Shown here one piece after another: positions 7,868-16,809 of a stretch of 26,976 nucleotides of DNA. A program made the translations under genes and the position numbers. How positions within the stretch are numbered: the first letter of the stretch is position 1; every line of letters starts with the position of its first letter. Below the pieces are notes generated by a model. That model was not told the DNA's origin. It worked only from the letters and a program-made list of their open reading frames with translations, and searched no databases. Source of the stretch: JBJHDF01 sp050486405 (lineage in GTDB: Bacteria > Pseudomonadota > Gammaproteobacteria > Pseudomonadales > Cellvibrionaceae); contig JBJHDF010000038.1 in the NCBI GenBank assembly GCA_050486405.1, forward strand, positions 1 to 26,976. Reading direction: 5' to 3'.

Positions 7868-10573
7868 CTAGCAAAGAGCGCGGGTCCGGTCGTCGGTGAC
7901 GCGCTTGTCCAGTTGCGTGCAGATCGCCTGCTGCAGATCGGCACAGAGTTTGGGATCACTCAATGGTCGCCCATTGCGATCGGTGATGAAGAAAATATCT
8001 TCCACCCGTTCACCCAGGGTGGCGATCTTGGCGTTCTGTAGTTGCACGCCGAAATCCATGAAGATGCGGCCAATGCAGGCCAGTAATCCCGGGCGATCGG
8101 GACTGATCACTTCCAGCACCGTGTTGCCGCTGATCATGTCGTTGCTGATGGCGGTGCGGGTGGGCATGGAGAAATGTTTCAGGCGTCGGGGCGTGCGTCG
8201 GGTGATCACTTCGGAATAGTTGTCCACCAAGCTCAGTTCGTCCAGCAGGGTGCGGCGGATTTTTTCCAGCAGCTTCGGGTCCTCGCCCAGTGGCTCGCCG
8301 TTTTCGTTGAGCACAAAAAAAGTATCCAGTGTGTAACCGGAGCGCGAATTGTAGATGCGCGCATCCTGAATACTCAGATTGAGTTGATCCAGGGCAGTGG
8401 CTACAGCGGCGAACAAGTTGTCACGGCCTTTGCTCCGCACAAAAATCTGGGTGGCGCCTTCCAGCTCCCGGCTGGTGGATTCCTTGATGATGATCAGCGG
8501 CTGCTCACTGTCGTGCCCGGCGATGGCTTCGGTGTGCCAGACGATATCCAGATAGCTTTCGCGCAGGAAATAGTCTTCGCCCATATCCCGCCAGAGGGCG
8601 TGAACCTCGTCGGCGCTCAAACCCCGGCGCTCCAGCTTGTGCAGCGCCGCCTGCTGGGTTTCCTCGATCAGCTCCTGCTTGTCGATGTTGTTTTCCAGCC
8701 CGCGACGCAGGGCGCGTTTGGTTTCCAGGTACAAGTGGCGCATCAGGCTGGCCCGCCAGGTGTTCCACAATTCGCGGTTGGTGCCGTTGATATCTGCAAC
8801 GGTCAGCGCGTATAGATAATCCAGATGCAGTTGGTCGCCCATTTCCAGGGCGAAGTTGTGAATGACTTCCGGGTCCGAGATGTCCTGCTTCTGCGACACG
8901 GAGGACATCAGCAGGTGTTTTTTTACCAGCCAGCACACCAAGCGCGTCTCCCGGGGAGAAATGCCGTGCCGCTGGCAGAAGATTTCGGCATCCACGGCGC
9001 CGAGCACAGAGTGGTCGCCGCCGCGGCCCTTGCCGATGTCGTGGTAGAGGCCGGCGATATACAGCAGATCGTGACGCGGCAGCCGCTTCATAACATGGGC
9101 GGCGATGGGAAATTCCTCGCGGGCAGCGGGCAGCAGAAAGTCGCACATGTTCTGTACCACTTTAAGCGTATGGGCATCCACAGTGTAGATGTGGAAGAGA
9201 TCGTGTTGCATCTGCCCGGTTACCTGGCCGAATTCGGGCAGGTAGAGGCCGAGAATGCCGTAGCGGCTCATGCGCCGCAGTTGTTCCACCAGGCCGGCCG
9301 GGTATTGAAACAGCTCCATAAAAAGCGCGGTGTTCTCCGGCTGGTTGCGAAAATCCTCATCAATCAGATGACGGTTCTCCCGCAGCATGCGGATGGTGGA
9401 GGCGCGTACGCCCTGAATTTCCGGGTGCCGGGACATCAACACGAATATTTCCAGCAGCGCCGAGGGTGTTTCGGAAAACACGTAGATATGCGCGACTTCG
9501 ATATAGTTGTCCCGCAACTGGAAGCGCTCGTTCAGAGGCGTGGCGGCGCGGGTCTGGCCGCGCTTGAGAATGACTTCGTGCAGGAACTGCAGCAACACGT
9601 CGTTCAGCTCGCGCAACGCCAGCACCAGCCGGTAGTACTTATGCATGAACTGCTCTACCGCCAGGCTCTCGCTGTTGTCGGTGTAGCCGAACATCCGCGC
9701 CAGTTCCCGCTGGTGGTCGAACAGCAGCCGCTCCTCGGCGCGGCCGACAATCATGTGCAGTCCGTAGCGTACCCGCCAGAGAAATTCCTCGCCACTTTGC
9801 AGCAGTGAAAATTCTTCCTCGGTGAAAAAGCCCTTGCCTTCCAGTTGTTTCAGAGTACGTACCTGGAAGTAGCGCTTGGCCACCCAGCCAATCATCTGAA
9901 TGTCGCGCAGACCACCGGGGGCGTTTTTGATGTTGGGTTCCAGATTGTGTTCGGTGTTGTTGTATTTGTCGTAGCGTTGCTGTTGCTCGTCCCACTTGGC
10001 GCGAAAAAATTCATCCGGCGGCCAGATTTTCTCCGGCGCTGTTTCCTCCAGCAGACGAAAGCGCAGGGTCTCGTCACCCACCAGCGTGCGGCTTTCCATG
10101 ATATTGGTGGCCACGGTGATGTCGCTGCGGGCAATTTCAACACATTGACTCACCGTGCGCACGCTGTGACCGATTTCCAGGCCCACGTCCCACAGCAGTG
10201 TCAAAAAGCGCTCAATATTGTCGCGGGGGGGCTGAGCATCATCGCCCAGTAATAGCAGCAGGTCGATGTCGGAGCAGGGGTGCAGTTCGCAGCGGCCATA
10301 GCCGCCCACCGCTTCCAGACTGACGCCTGTCGGCCAGGAAAACTGATACCAGGCGTAGTGCAGCAGGCAGTCCACGAACAGGGCGCGCTCGTGGATCAGG
10401 TTGCGAATGTCCTCGCCCTCGCGAAAGCGGGCGTTGAATTGATTGTTGGCGGCGATAAGCGCGTCTTTAAAAACGCCGATGATGGGTTTGTCCACCAGTG
10501 CCTGGCGAAAACGGCTCTGGTCGAAAAAGAACAGGGGGCGTTCAAAATAGGGTGCGCTCAGGGAATCGCTCAT
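7868..10573 (-). CDS. glnD: Bifunctional [protein-PII] uridylyltransferase / uridylyl-removing enzyme
   Basis: 901 aa (E. coli 890). The nucleotidyltransferase motif 'GGYGRCELHPCSDIDLLL' is at residues 90-107. The HD hydrolase motif 'YHDIGKGRGGDHS' is near 508-520. Two ACT domains follow, starting near 706 ('GATQIFVRSKGRDNLFAAVA') and 816 ('EVISPDRPGLLACIG'). GlnD senses glutamine and adds or removes UMP on PII proteins, controlling glutamine synthetase and NtrC. All domains are intact. The ATG overlaps the map stop (ATGA), so translation is probably coupled to map. Confidence 0.97.
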   Translation of the reverse strand: MSDSLSAPYFERPLFFFDQSRFRQALVDKPIIGVFKDALIAANNQFNARFREGEDIRNLIHERALFVDCLLHYAWYQFSWPTGVSLEAVGGYGRCELHPCSDIDLLLLLGDDAQPPRDNIERFLTLLWDVGLEIGHSVRTVSQCVEIARSDITVATNIMESRTLVGDETLRFRLLEETAPEKIWPPDEFFRAKWDEQQQRYDKYNNTEHNLEPNIKNAPGGLRDIQMIGWVAKRYFQVRTLKQLEGKGFFTEEEFSLLQSGEEFLWRVRYGLHMIVGRAEERLLFDHQRELARMFGYTDNSESLAVEQFMHKYYRLVLALRELNDVLLQFLHEVILKRGQTRAATPLNERFQLRDNYIEVAHIYVFSETPSALLEIFVLMSRHPEIQGVRASTIRMLRENRHLIDEDFRNQPENTALFMELFQYPAGLVEQLRRMSRYGILGLYLPEFGQVTGQMQHDLFHIYTVDAHTLKVVQNMCDFLLPAAREEFPIAAHVMKRLPRHDLLYIAGLYHDIGKGRGGDHSVLGAVDAEIFCQRHGISPRETRLVCWLVKKHLLMSSVSQKQDISDPEVIHNFALEMGDQLHLDYLYALTVADINGTNRELWNTWRASLMRHLYLETKRALRRGLENNIDKQELIEETQQAALHKLERRGLSADEVHALWRDMGEDYFLRESYLDIVWHTEAIAGHDSEQPLIIIKESTSRELEGATQIFVRSKGRDNLFAAVATALDQLNLSIQDARIYNSRSGYTLDTFFVLNENGEPLGEDPKLLEKIRRTLLDELSLVDNYSEVITRRTPRRLKHFSMPTRTAISNDMISGNTVLEVISPDRPGLLACIGRIFMDFGVQLQNAKIATLGERVEDIFFITDRNGRPLSDPKLCADLQQAICTQLDKRVTDDRTRALC

Positions 10574-11346
10574 TGCCGCCAGGGTTCCTCACTGCGGGCG
10601 GTGAGCACTTCCACGCCGTTGGCGGTGACCACCATGGTGTGTTCCCACTGGGCGGAGAGGCGGCCGTCGCGGGTTTCCACGGTCCAGCCGTCGGACTTGA
10701 GCTTGGTGCCGGCCTTGCCGGCGTTGATCATGGGCTCAATGGTGAACGCCATGCCCTCCTTCAATTCCATGCCGGTATCGGGTTTGCCGTAATGCAATAT
10801 CTGGGGATCTTCGTGAAACTGTTTGCCAATGCCGTGGCCGCAGTATTCGCGCACCACCGAGTAGTAATTGGCCTCGGCGTGCTGCTGGATGATGTGGCCG
10901 ATATCGCCCAGGCGGCAGCCGGGCCGCACCAGCTCAATGGCCTTGTACATGCATTCCTGGGTAATGCTGACCAGGCGTTCGGCATGGGGCAGGGCCTTGC
11001 CCACAAAGTACATCTTGCTGGTGTCGCCGTGATAACCCTGATAAATGACGGTGACGTCGATATTGATGATGTCACCGTTCTTGAGGGTTTTCTTCTCGGA
11101 GGGGATGCCGTGGCAGACCACCTGGTTGACCGAGGTACAGATGGACTTGGGAAAGCCTCGGTAGCCCAGGCAGGCGGGTATGGCTTTTTGCTCGTTGACG
11201 ATATAGTCGTGGCAGATGCGGTCCAGTTCGGCGGTGGTTACTCCGGGCTGAACATGGGGCTCGATCATCTCCAGCACATCGGCCGCCATGCGGCCGGCCA
11301 CGCGCATCTTCTCGATTTCGTCGGGCTTTTTCAGGGTTACTGGCAT
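10570..11346 (-). CDS. map: Type I methionine aminopeptidase
   Basis: 258 aa. The five metal ligands fall at D97, D108, H171, E204 and E235, the same numbering as E. coli Map, in 'INIDVTV', 'GYHGDTS', 'CGHGIGK', 'TIEPMIN' and 'QWEHTMV'. It removes the initiator Met from nascent proteins. It is first gene of the minus-strand block map-glnD-dapC-nth-arsC-dapD. No clear ribosome-binding site is seen before the ATG. In E. coli and Pseudomonas map is directly divergent from rpsB; here uxuA separates them. Confidence 0.97.
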   Translation of the reverse strand: MPVTLKKPDEIEKMRVAGRMAADVLEMIEPHVQPGVTTAELDRICHDYIVNEQKAIPACLGYRGFPKSICTSVNQVVCHGIPSEKKTLKNGDIINIDVTVIYQGYHGDTSKMYFVGKALPHAERLVSITQECMYKAIELVRPGCRLGDIGHIIQQHAEANYYSVVREYCGHGIGKQFHEDPQILHYGKPDTGMELKEGMAFTIEPMINAGKAGTKLKSDGWTVETRDGRLSAQWEHTMVVTANGVEVLTARSEEPWRQ

Positions 11347-11375
11347 GTTGATAACAGGGTTCGGGAAAACCCCGC

Positions 11376-11394
11376 ATTGTACCCCATTTGGGGT
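11376..11394 (-). promoter_or_regulatory. Possible map promoter -10 and small hairpin
   Basis: Between uxuA and map the minus strand reads TACAAT at 11381-11376, a fair -10 about 30 nt before the map ATG. No good -35 is seen. A 5-bp hairpin (ACCCC-ATTT-GGGGT, 11381-11394) overlaps it, without a T-run, so it is at best a weak terminator for uxuA. Confidence 0.3.
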
Positions 11395-11398
11395 CTCC

Positions 11399-12592
11399 TC
11401 ACCTCCCCCTGGCCCCCTCCCGCACCCGACTCAAGGCGTGAATTACTCCCCGCAGTTCCGCCAGCCCCTTCATGCGCCCGGCGTAGGAGTAGCCGGGGTT
11501 GATACCGGGCTTGCCGATCTCGTCGCCCATCAGGTGGCCGTGATCTGGCCGCATGGCAATGGATGGCAACTGGTTGTCTTTTTTGCGGCGATCCTCTTCA
11601 TCCAGCAGCGCCTCCACCAGGCCGACAATGTCGTTGTCGCCGTCCAGGTGGTCGGATTCGTAGAAGGAGCCGTCTGCCTCGCGCTTGATATTGCGCAGAT
11701 GGACAAAATAGATGCGCGGCCCGAACTCCCGGGCCATGGCCACCAGATCGTTGTCGCCCCGGGCGCCGTAGGAGCCGGCACAGAGGGTCAGGCCGTTGGC
11801 GGGGCTGGGCACCGCCTGCAGCAAAGCCCGGGCGTCGTCGGCGGTGGATACCACCCGGGGCAGGCCGAACAGGGAGAAGGGCGGGTCGTCGGGGTGAATG
11901 CACAGGCGAACCCCGGCCTCCTCGGCCGTGGGCACCACGTCCTCCAGGAAGGCGAAGAGGTTGGCACGCATGCCCTCGTCCCCCAGGGCAATGAACTGCT
12001 CGATGGCGGCGCGGATGCCGTCCCGGTCGTAGGAGCCCTCGCCACCGGGCAGGCCGGCGATGATGTTCTTTTCCAGCAGGGCCTTTTCCCCGGCGGTCAT
12101 GGCGTCCACCCGGGCCTTGGCTTTGGCCAGCAGGTCCGCCGGGTAGTCCCGTTCTGCGCCGGGTCTTTGCAATATATAGGCGTCGTAGGCGGCAAAGTCG
12201 CTCATCTCGAAGCGCAGGGCCTGGGCCTGGTTGGGCAGGGTGTAGCTCAGGTTGGTGCGGGTCCAGTCCACCACCGGCATGAAGTTGTAGCAGATATCGT
12301 AGATGCCGGCCTGGCCCAGGTTGCGAATGGACTGGCGGTAGTTGTCGATCCAGGTGCGGTAGTTGCCGCTGCGGGTCTTGATGTCGTTGTGCAGGGGCAC
12401 GCTCTCCACCACGGCCCACTCCAGGCCAGCGGCCTCGATTTCCCGTTTGCGGGCCAGTATCTCGTGCAGGGGCCAGGCCTCGCCGGTGGGGATGTGATGC
12501 AGTGCGGTGACAATGCCGGTGGCGCCCGCCTGGGCGATCTGTTGCAGGGTCACGGGGTCCTTGGGGCCGAACCAGCGCCAGGTTTCTTTCAT
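11399..12592 (-). CDS. uxuA: D-mannonate dehydratase
   Basis: 397 aa from the ATG at 12592, chosen over a TTG two codons upstream because AGAGG (12604-12600) sits seven bases before it and the product then starts MKETWRWFGP, close to E. coli UxuA (MEQTWRWYGP). Strong family text runs throughout: 'GATGIVTALHHIP', 'ESVPLHNDIK', 'CYNFMPVVDWTRT', 'NIIAGLPG', 'IHPDDPP', 'CAGSYGARGDNDLV', 'YFVHLRN', 'MRPDHGH', 'GRMKGLAE'. The reaction is D-mannonate to 2-keto-3-deoxygluconate in hexuronate catabolism, with a divalent metal held by the conserved His/Cys/Asp motifs. No uxuB, uxaC, kdgK or regulator is adjacent, so it is an isolated catabolic gene inside a housekeeping cluster. Confidence 0.95.
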   Translation of the reverse strand: MKETWRWFGPKDPVTLQQIAQAGATGIVTALHHIPTGEAWPLHEILARKREIEAAGLEWAVVESVPLHNDIKTRSGNYRTWIDNYRQSIRNLGQAGIYDICYNFMPVVDWTRTNLSYTLPNQAQALRFEMSDFAAYDAYILQRPGAERDYPADLLAKAKARVDAMTAGEKALLEKNIIAGLPGGEGSYDRDGIRAAIEQFIALGDEGMRANLFAFLEDVVPTAEEAGVRLCIHPDDPPFSLFGLPRVVSTADDARALLQAVPSPANGLTLCAGSYGARGDNDLVAMAREFGPRIYFVHLRNIKREADGSFYESDHLDGDNDIVGLVEALLDEEDRRKKDNQLPSIAMRPDHGHLMGDEIGKPGINPGYSYAGRMKGLAELRGVIHALSRVREGARGR

Positions 12593-12619
12593 GGCCAAGC
12601 CTCTTTCATCGGATATCTC

Positions 12620-12647
12620 TCTATACTCGTACTGCTTTTGGTGTCGC
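12620..12647 (-). promoter_or_regulatory. uxuA: Possible uxuA promoter
   Basis: On the minus strand GCGACA (12647-12642) and TATAGA (12625-12620) are separated by 16 nt, with the uxuA ATG about 28 nt further on. Each box matches the sigma70 consensus in about four of six positions. No operator-like palindrome was recognised here. Confidence 0.3.
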
Positions 12648-12696
12648 AGCGGACGCCCATTGTAGCACCCGCCGGGCCCCGCGACCCAATCCGGAC

Positions 12697-12725
12697 TTTA
12701 TCCCGGCGCCCGGTTGTGGTATAAA
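12697..12725 (+). promoter_or_regulatory. rpsB: rpsB-tsf promoter with GC-rich discriminator
   Basis: TATAAA at 12720-12725 forms a good -10. The -35 at 12697-12702 (TTTATC) is weak, with a 17-nt spacer. The bases directly after the -10 are GCGCGCC, a GC-rich discriminator of the kind seen in stringently controlled ribosomal promoters. Growth-rate and ppGpp control is therefore likely, by analogy. Confidence 0.5.
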
Positions 12726-12730
12726 GCGCG

Positions 12731-12908
12731 CCTCCGCCGGGGGTCCGGTGGAGGCCGGAGGCTGCTTTTGGCCGCCTCGGGGAACGTAACTTTAATACTG
12801 TCACACACACACCGGCACGTTCGACCTGGGTGCCCGGGGCGGCCCTCAGGGGCGGTCATCGGGTTGGCGGACGGGGTGCGTGGAGGCCTAACCCAACAGG
12901 AAAATCCT
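12731..12908 (+). promoter_or_regulatory. rpsB: Structured 5' leader of rpsB mRNA (candidate S2 autoregulatory leader)
   Basis: A ~178-nt untranslated leader. A 10-bp hairpin with one G-U pair occupies 12731-12754 (arms CCTCCGCCGG and CCGGTGGAGG, loop GGGT) at the predicted mRNA 5' end. A second, imperfect hairpin lies at 12756-12778 (GAGGCTGC / GCCGCCTC, one mismatch). GC-rich segments 12834-12890 could pair further. In gammaproteobacteria an rpsB leader is known to mediate feedback by protein S2; whether this leader matches that consensus needs a covariance-model search. Confidence 0.5.
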
Positions 12909-13658
<750 letters not shown>

Positions 13659-13687
13659 CCGCTGAACAAGATTGAGAGGAGAGTTTT

Positions 13688-14557
13688 ATGGCAGCAGTAT
13701 CTGCTTTAATGGTAAAAGAGCTGCGCGAGCGTACCGGCCTGGGCATGATGGAATGCAAAAAGGCTTTGGGTGAAGCTGACGGTGACATTGAGCTTGCCAT
13801 CGAAAACCTGCGCAAGGCCAGTGGTCTCAAGGCCGCCAAGAAAGCCGACCGCACCGCCGCCGATGGCGTTGTGGCGCTGAAGGTGGCCGATGACAACAGC
13901 TATGCCGTAGTGCTGGAAGTCAACAGTGAAACCGACTTTGTCGCTCGCGACACCGGCTTTCTGGCGTTCGTCAACCAAGTGCTGGACAAGGCGTTTGCCG
14001 ATCGTCAGACCGACGTCGCCGCGCTGATGGCCGGTGAGTTGGAAAACGCCCGGGAAGCACTGGTACAGAAAATCGGCGAAAACATTTCCGTGCGTCGTGT
14101 GCAACTGGTGGAAGGCCAGGTGGTGGGTGGCTATGTACACTCCAACAACCGCATCGCCGTGGTGACCAGCCTGCAGGGCGGTGATGGCGAATTGGCCAAA
14201 GACGTTGCCATGCACGTGGCCGCCGTGAATCCGCGCGTGGTCAAGGCCGAAGATATGCCCGCCGAACTGGTGGAAAAGGAAAAGGAAATCATCAAGGCGC
14301 AGCCGGATATGGCAGGCAAGCCCGCCGAAATCGTTGAAAAAATGATCGGTGGCCGCATCAACAAGTTCCTCAAGGAAAACAGCCTGGTGGAGCAGCCGTT
14401 TGTCAAGGATCCGGAAGTGACTGTCGGCAAGCTGGCGGCCAAGGCCGGTGCCACAGTGGTGAGCTTCGTGCGCTTTGAAGTGGGCGAAGGGATCGAGAAG
14501 GAGACAGTCGACTTTGCCGCTGAAGTGGCGGCTCAGGTGCAGGCTTCCAAGGGCTGA
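13688..14557 (+). CDS. tsf: Translation elongation factor Ts
   Basis: 289 aa. The N-terminal UBA-like region 'ELRERTGLGMMECKKAL' and the EF-Tu contact motif 'SETDFVARD' (TDFV near 81-84) are present, and the length matches the family. EF-Ts exchanges GDP for GTP on EF-Tu. A strong AGAGGAGAG ribosome site precedes the ATG. The gene is followed by a hairpin and then an intrinsic terminator, closing the rpsB-tsf unit. Confidence 0.98.
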   Translation: MAAVSALMVKELRERTGLGMMECKKALGEADGDIELAIENLRKASGLKAAKKADRTAADGVVALKVADDNSYAVVLEVNSETDFVARDTGFLAFVNQVLDKAFADRQTDVAALMAGELENAREALVQKIGENISVRRVQLVEGQVVGGYVHSNNRIAVVTSLQGGDGELAKDVAMHVAAVNPRVVKAEDMPAELVEKEKEIIKAQPDMAGKPAEIVEKMIGGRINKFLKENSLVEQPFVKDPEVTVGKLAAKAGATVVSFVRFEVGEGIEKETVDFAAEVAAQVQASKG

Positions 14558-14571
14558 TCGATCGATAATCC

Positions 14572-14589
14572 GGCGGTCGCGAGACCGCC
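14572..14589 (+). other. Perfect 7-bp hairpin with GCGA tetraloop after tsf
   Basis: GGCGGTC and GACCGCC flank a GNRA-type GCGA loop. It starts about 14 nt after the tsf stop. No T-run follows, so it is more likely a 3'-end stabilising or processing structure than a terminator. Confidence 0.5.
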
Positions 14590-14601
14590 AACTGCCCTCG
14601 A

Positions 14602-14645
14602 AGAGGCGGTGCGGACGGCTTGCGCTGTTCCCCCGCCTCTTTTTT
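14602..14645 (+). terminator. Rho-independent terminator after tsf
   Basis: An 8-bp stem, AGAGGCGG (14602-14609) with CCGCCTCT (14633-14640), is followed directly by T's to 14645. The loop is long (23 nt). It separates rpsB-tsf from the pyrH run. Confidence 0.7.
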
Positions 14646-14685
14646 ATGGCCCCTGGCATAGCCATATCCATTGCCGGACCAATGC

Positions 14686-14694
14686 TGTTAGAAT
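14686..14694 (+). promoter_or_regulatory. pyrH: Extended -10 promoter candidate for pyrH
   Basis: TGTTAGAAT is a TGn-extended -10 (TAGAAT at 14689-14694), 43 nt before the pyrH ATG and just after the terminator. No convincing -35 is seen at the usual distance. It is the best visible start for the long pyrH-to-rnhB run. Confidence 0.4.
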
Positions 14695-14737
14695 GGCGTA
14701 CTTTTTCGACCCCGGCCCTGCCCTGCGGAGACCCACG

Positions 14738-15478
14738 ATGCCCAGCGCGCGCGACAAGAAATACAAACGGATTCTGCTCAAGCTCAGCGGTGAAGAGCTG
14801 ATGGGCGCCGAGGGCTTCGGTATAGACCCCAGGGTGCTGGACAAGATGGCCCTGGAGATCGGTCAACTGGTGGGCATTGGTGTACAGGTGGGGCTGGTGA
14901 TCGGCGGTGGCAACCTGTTTCGCGGCGCGGCCCTCAGCGCCGCCGGGCTGGATCGGGTTACCGGCGATCACATGGGCATGCTGGCCACGGTGATGAATGC
15001 CCTGGCCATGCGCGATGCCCTGGAGCGCTCCAATATTTCCTCCCGGGTCATGTCGGCCATTCCCATGAGCGGCATTGTCGAGCACTACGATCGCCGCCGG
15101 GCCATCCGCTTTCTCAACACCGGTGAGGTGGTGATTTTCTCCGCCGGCACCGGCAATCCCTTCTTTACCACCGATTCTGCTGCCTGTCTGCGCGGCATTG
15201 AAGTGGAGGCGGATATCGTGCTCAAGGCCACCAAGGTGGACGGTGTCTACAGCGCTGATCCCATGCTGGACAGCGCCGCTGTCAAATACGATCGCCTGAC
15301 TTACGATCAGGTGCTGGAGAAGAAGCTGGCTGTAATGGATCTGACCGCTATCTGCCTGTGCCGGGAGCACTATATGCCGGTGCGGGTGTTTCGCATGAAC
15401 AAGAGCGGTGCCCTGCTGAACATTGTGGTGGGCAGCGACGAGGGCACGCTGATCGAGGAGGAAAAATCCGGTGATTGA
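14738..15478 (+). CDS. pyrH: UMP kinase
   Basis: 246 aa from the ATG at 14738, with GGAG seven bases upstream; upstream in-frame codons are not family-like. Motifs: 'YKRILLKLSGEELMG', 'VIGGGNLFRG', 'DHMGMLATVMNALA' and 'GTGNPFFTTDSAA'. This bacterial hexameric kinase of the amino-acid kinase fold makes UDP from UMP and ATP. The last codons overlap the frr start by 8 nt, so the two are translationally linked. Confidence 0.97.
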   Translation: MPSARDKKYKRILLKLSGEELMGAEGFGIDPRVLDKMALEIGQLVGIGVQVGLVIGGGNLFRGAALSAAGLDRVTGDHMGMLATVMNALAMRDALERSNISSRVMSAIPMSGIVEHYDRRRAIRFLNTGEVVIFSAGTGNPFFTTDSAACLRGIEVEADIVLKATKVDGVYSADPMLDSAAVKYDRLTYDQVLEKKLAVMDLTAICLCREHYMPVRVFRMNKSGALLNIVVGSDEGTLIEEEKSGD

Positions 15479-16028
15479 CAATATCAAAAAATCCGCTGAA
15501 GCGCGCATGGCCAAGTCGTTGGAAGCGCTGGGTGTGCATTTCAACAAGATTCGTACCGGCCGGGCCCATCCCAGTCTGCTGGACGGCATTACCGTGTCCT
15601 ATTACGGCGCGGAGACACCGCTGACCCAGGTGGCCAACGTCAACGTCGAGGACGCGCGAACCCTGAGCATCGCGCCCTGGGAAAAGCAACTGGTGCCGGA
15701 CATTGAAAAAGCCATCATGAAGTCCGATCTGGGGCTGAACCCGTCCACCGCCGGTGGCGTGATCCGGCTGCCCATGCCCATGCTGACCGAAGAAACCCGC
15801 AAGGGCTTCATCAAGCAGGCCAAGACCGAGGCGGAAAATGCCCGGGTCTCGGTGCGCAACGCCCGTCGCGATGCCATTTCGGAACTCAAGACTCTGCTCA
15901 AGGACAAAGATATCTCCGAGGACGACGAACACCGCGCCCAGGACGAGATACAGAAAATCACCGATAAATACATAGCCGAGGTGGATAAGGCGTTGGCGGC
16001 CAAGGAAGCCGACCTGATGGCCATTTGA
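15471..16028 (+). CDS. frr: Ribosome recycling factor
   Basis: 185 aa, the exact family length. It has a GTG start at 15471, preceded by a strong GAGGAGG inside the end of pyrH. Motifs: 'FNKIRTGRAHPSLLDGI', 'YYGAETPLTQVANV', 'GLNPSTAGGVIRLPMP', 'TEETRKGF'. It splits post-termination ribosomes with EF-G. The GTG start overlapping pyrH may limit its level relative to UMP kinase. Confidence 0.97.
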   Translation: MIDNIKKSAEARMAKSLEALGVHFNKIRTGRAHPSLLDGITVSYYGAETPLTQVANVNVEDARTLSIAPWEKQLVPDIEKAIMKSDLGLNPSTAGGVIRLPMPMLTEETRKGFIKQAKTEAENARVSVRNARRDAISELKTLLKDKDISEDDEHRAQDEIQKITDKYIAEVDKALAAKEADLMAI

Positions 16029-16068
16029 GGCCCGCTCGACCTTAATCTACCCGCCAGCCTTGAGAACC

Positions 16069-16809
16069 ATGTCTGTGACCAGCAGCTCCCTGCGCCATAT
16101 CGCCATCATTATGGACGGCAACAACCGCTGGGCCCGCCAGCAGGGGCTGTCGGGAGCGGCCGGGCACCGGGAGGGCGCCGAGCGTATTCGCGACGTTATG
16201 GCCGCCTGCCAGGAACTGAACGTGGAAGTGCTGACCCTGTTTGCCTTCAGCAGTGAGAACTGGCGCCGCTCGGCGCGGGAAGTGGATGCACTCATGTCAC
16301 TGTTCCAGTTGTACCTGCGCCAGGAGGGCAAGCAGTTGCGGGAAAAGGATGTGCGCCTGCGGGTGGTGGGCAACCGCGACCGCTTCAGTCCCGCGCTGCG
16401 CAAGGCCATCGCCAAAACCGAGGCCCAGACAAGTGGAGGCGCCACCACCCTGGTGCTGGCCGCCGACTACGGTGGTCGCTGGGACATTCTTCAGGCCAGC
16501 CGGGCGCTGGCCGCCGCTGCAGCGAAAGGAGAAATCGACCCCGCCGACATAGACGAGCAGCGCTTTGACGAGGCTCTATCGCTGCACGGCCTGCCGGAGC
16601 CGGATCTGTTGATTCGCACCGGTGGCGAATTGCGCATCAGCAACTTTCTGCTCTGGCACTGCGCCTATACCGAACTCTATTTCAGCGACAAGCTCTGGCC
16701 GGACTTCAGTGCCGAAGATCTGCACGCTGCCGCCGCCGATTTTTATCGCCGCCAGCGACGCTTTGGCTGCAGTGGTGAACAACTGGCCGGGGGTGGTGCA
16801 ATTGCTTAA
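16069..16809 (+). CDS. uppS: Undecaprenyl diphosphate synthase (di-trans,poly-cis)
   Basis: 246 aa from ATG 16069; a TTG three codons earlier lacks a ribosome site. Motifs: 'IAIIMDGNNRWARQQGL' with catalytic D16, 'FAFSSENWRRS', 'LLIRTGGELRISNFLLW' and 'ELYFSDKLWPDF'. It condenses isopentenyl diphosphate onto farnesyl diphosphate to give C55 undecaprenyl diphosphate, the carrier lipid for peptidoglycan and O-antigen. Dxr, the first dedicated enzyme of the MEP pathway that supplies its substrate, is encoded two genes on. The stop overlaps the cdsA start. Confidence 0.97.
   Translation: MSVTSSSLRHIAIIMDGNNRWARQQGLSGAAGHREGAERIRDVMAACQELNVEVLTLFAFSSENWRRSAREVDALMSLFQLYLRQEGKQLREKDVRLRVVGNRDRFSPALRKAIAKTEAQTSGGATTLVLAADYGGRWDILQASRALAAAAAKGEIDPADIDEQRFDEALSLHGLPEPDLLIRTGGELRISNFLLWHCAYTELYFSDKLWPDFSAEDLHAAAADFYRRQRRFGCSGEQLAGGGAIA

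Noticed and set aside
11288..12724. Plus-strand open frame of 478 codons opposite uxuA
   Set aside because: Gly/Val/His-rich shadow of uxuA, which has clear family motifs and a ribosome site on the other strand.
13706..15589. Very long minus-strand open frame (627 codons) opposite tsf and pyrH
   Set aside because: It is antisense to two unmistakable essential genes; its protein is His/Gly-rich low-complexity text with no family features, typical of a shadow frame in GC-rich DNA.
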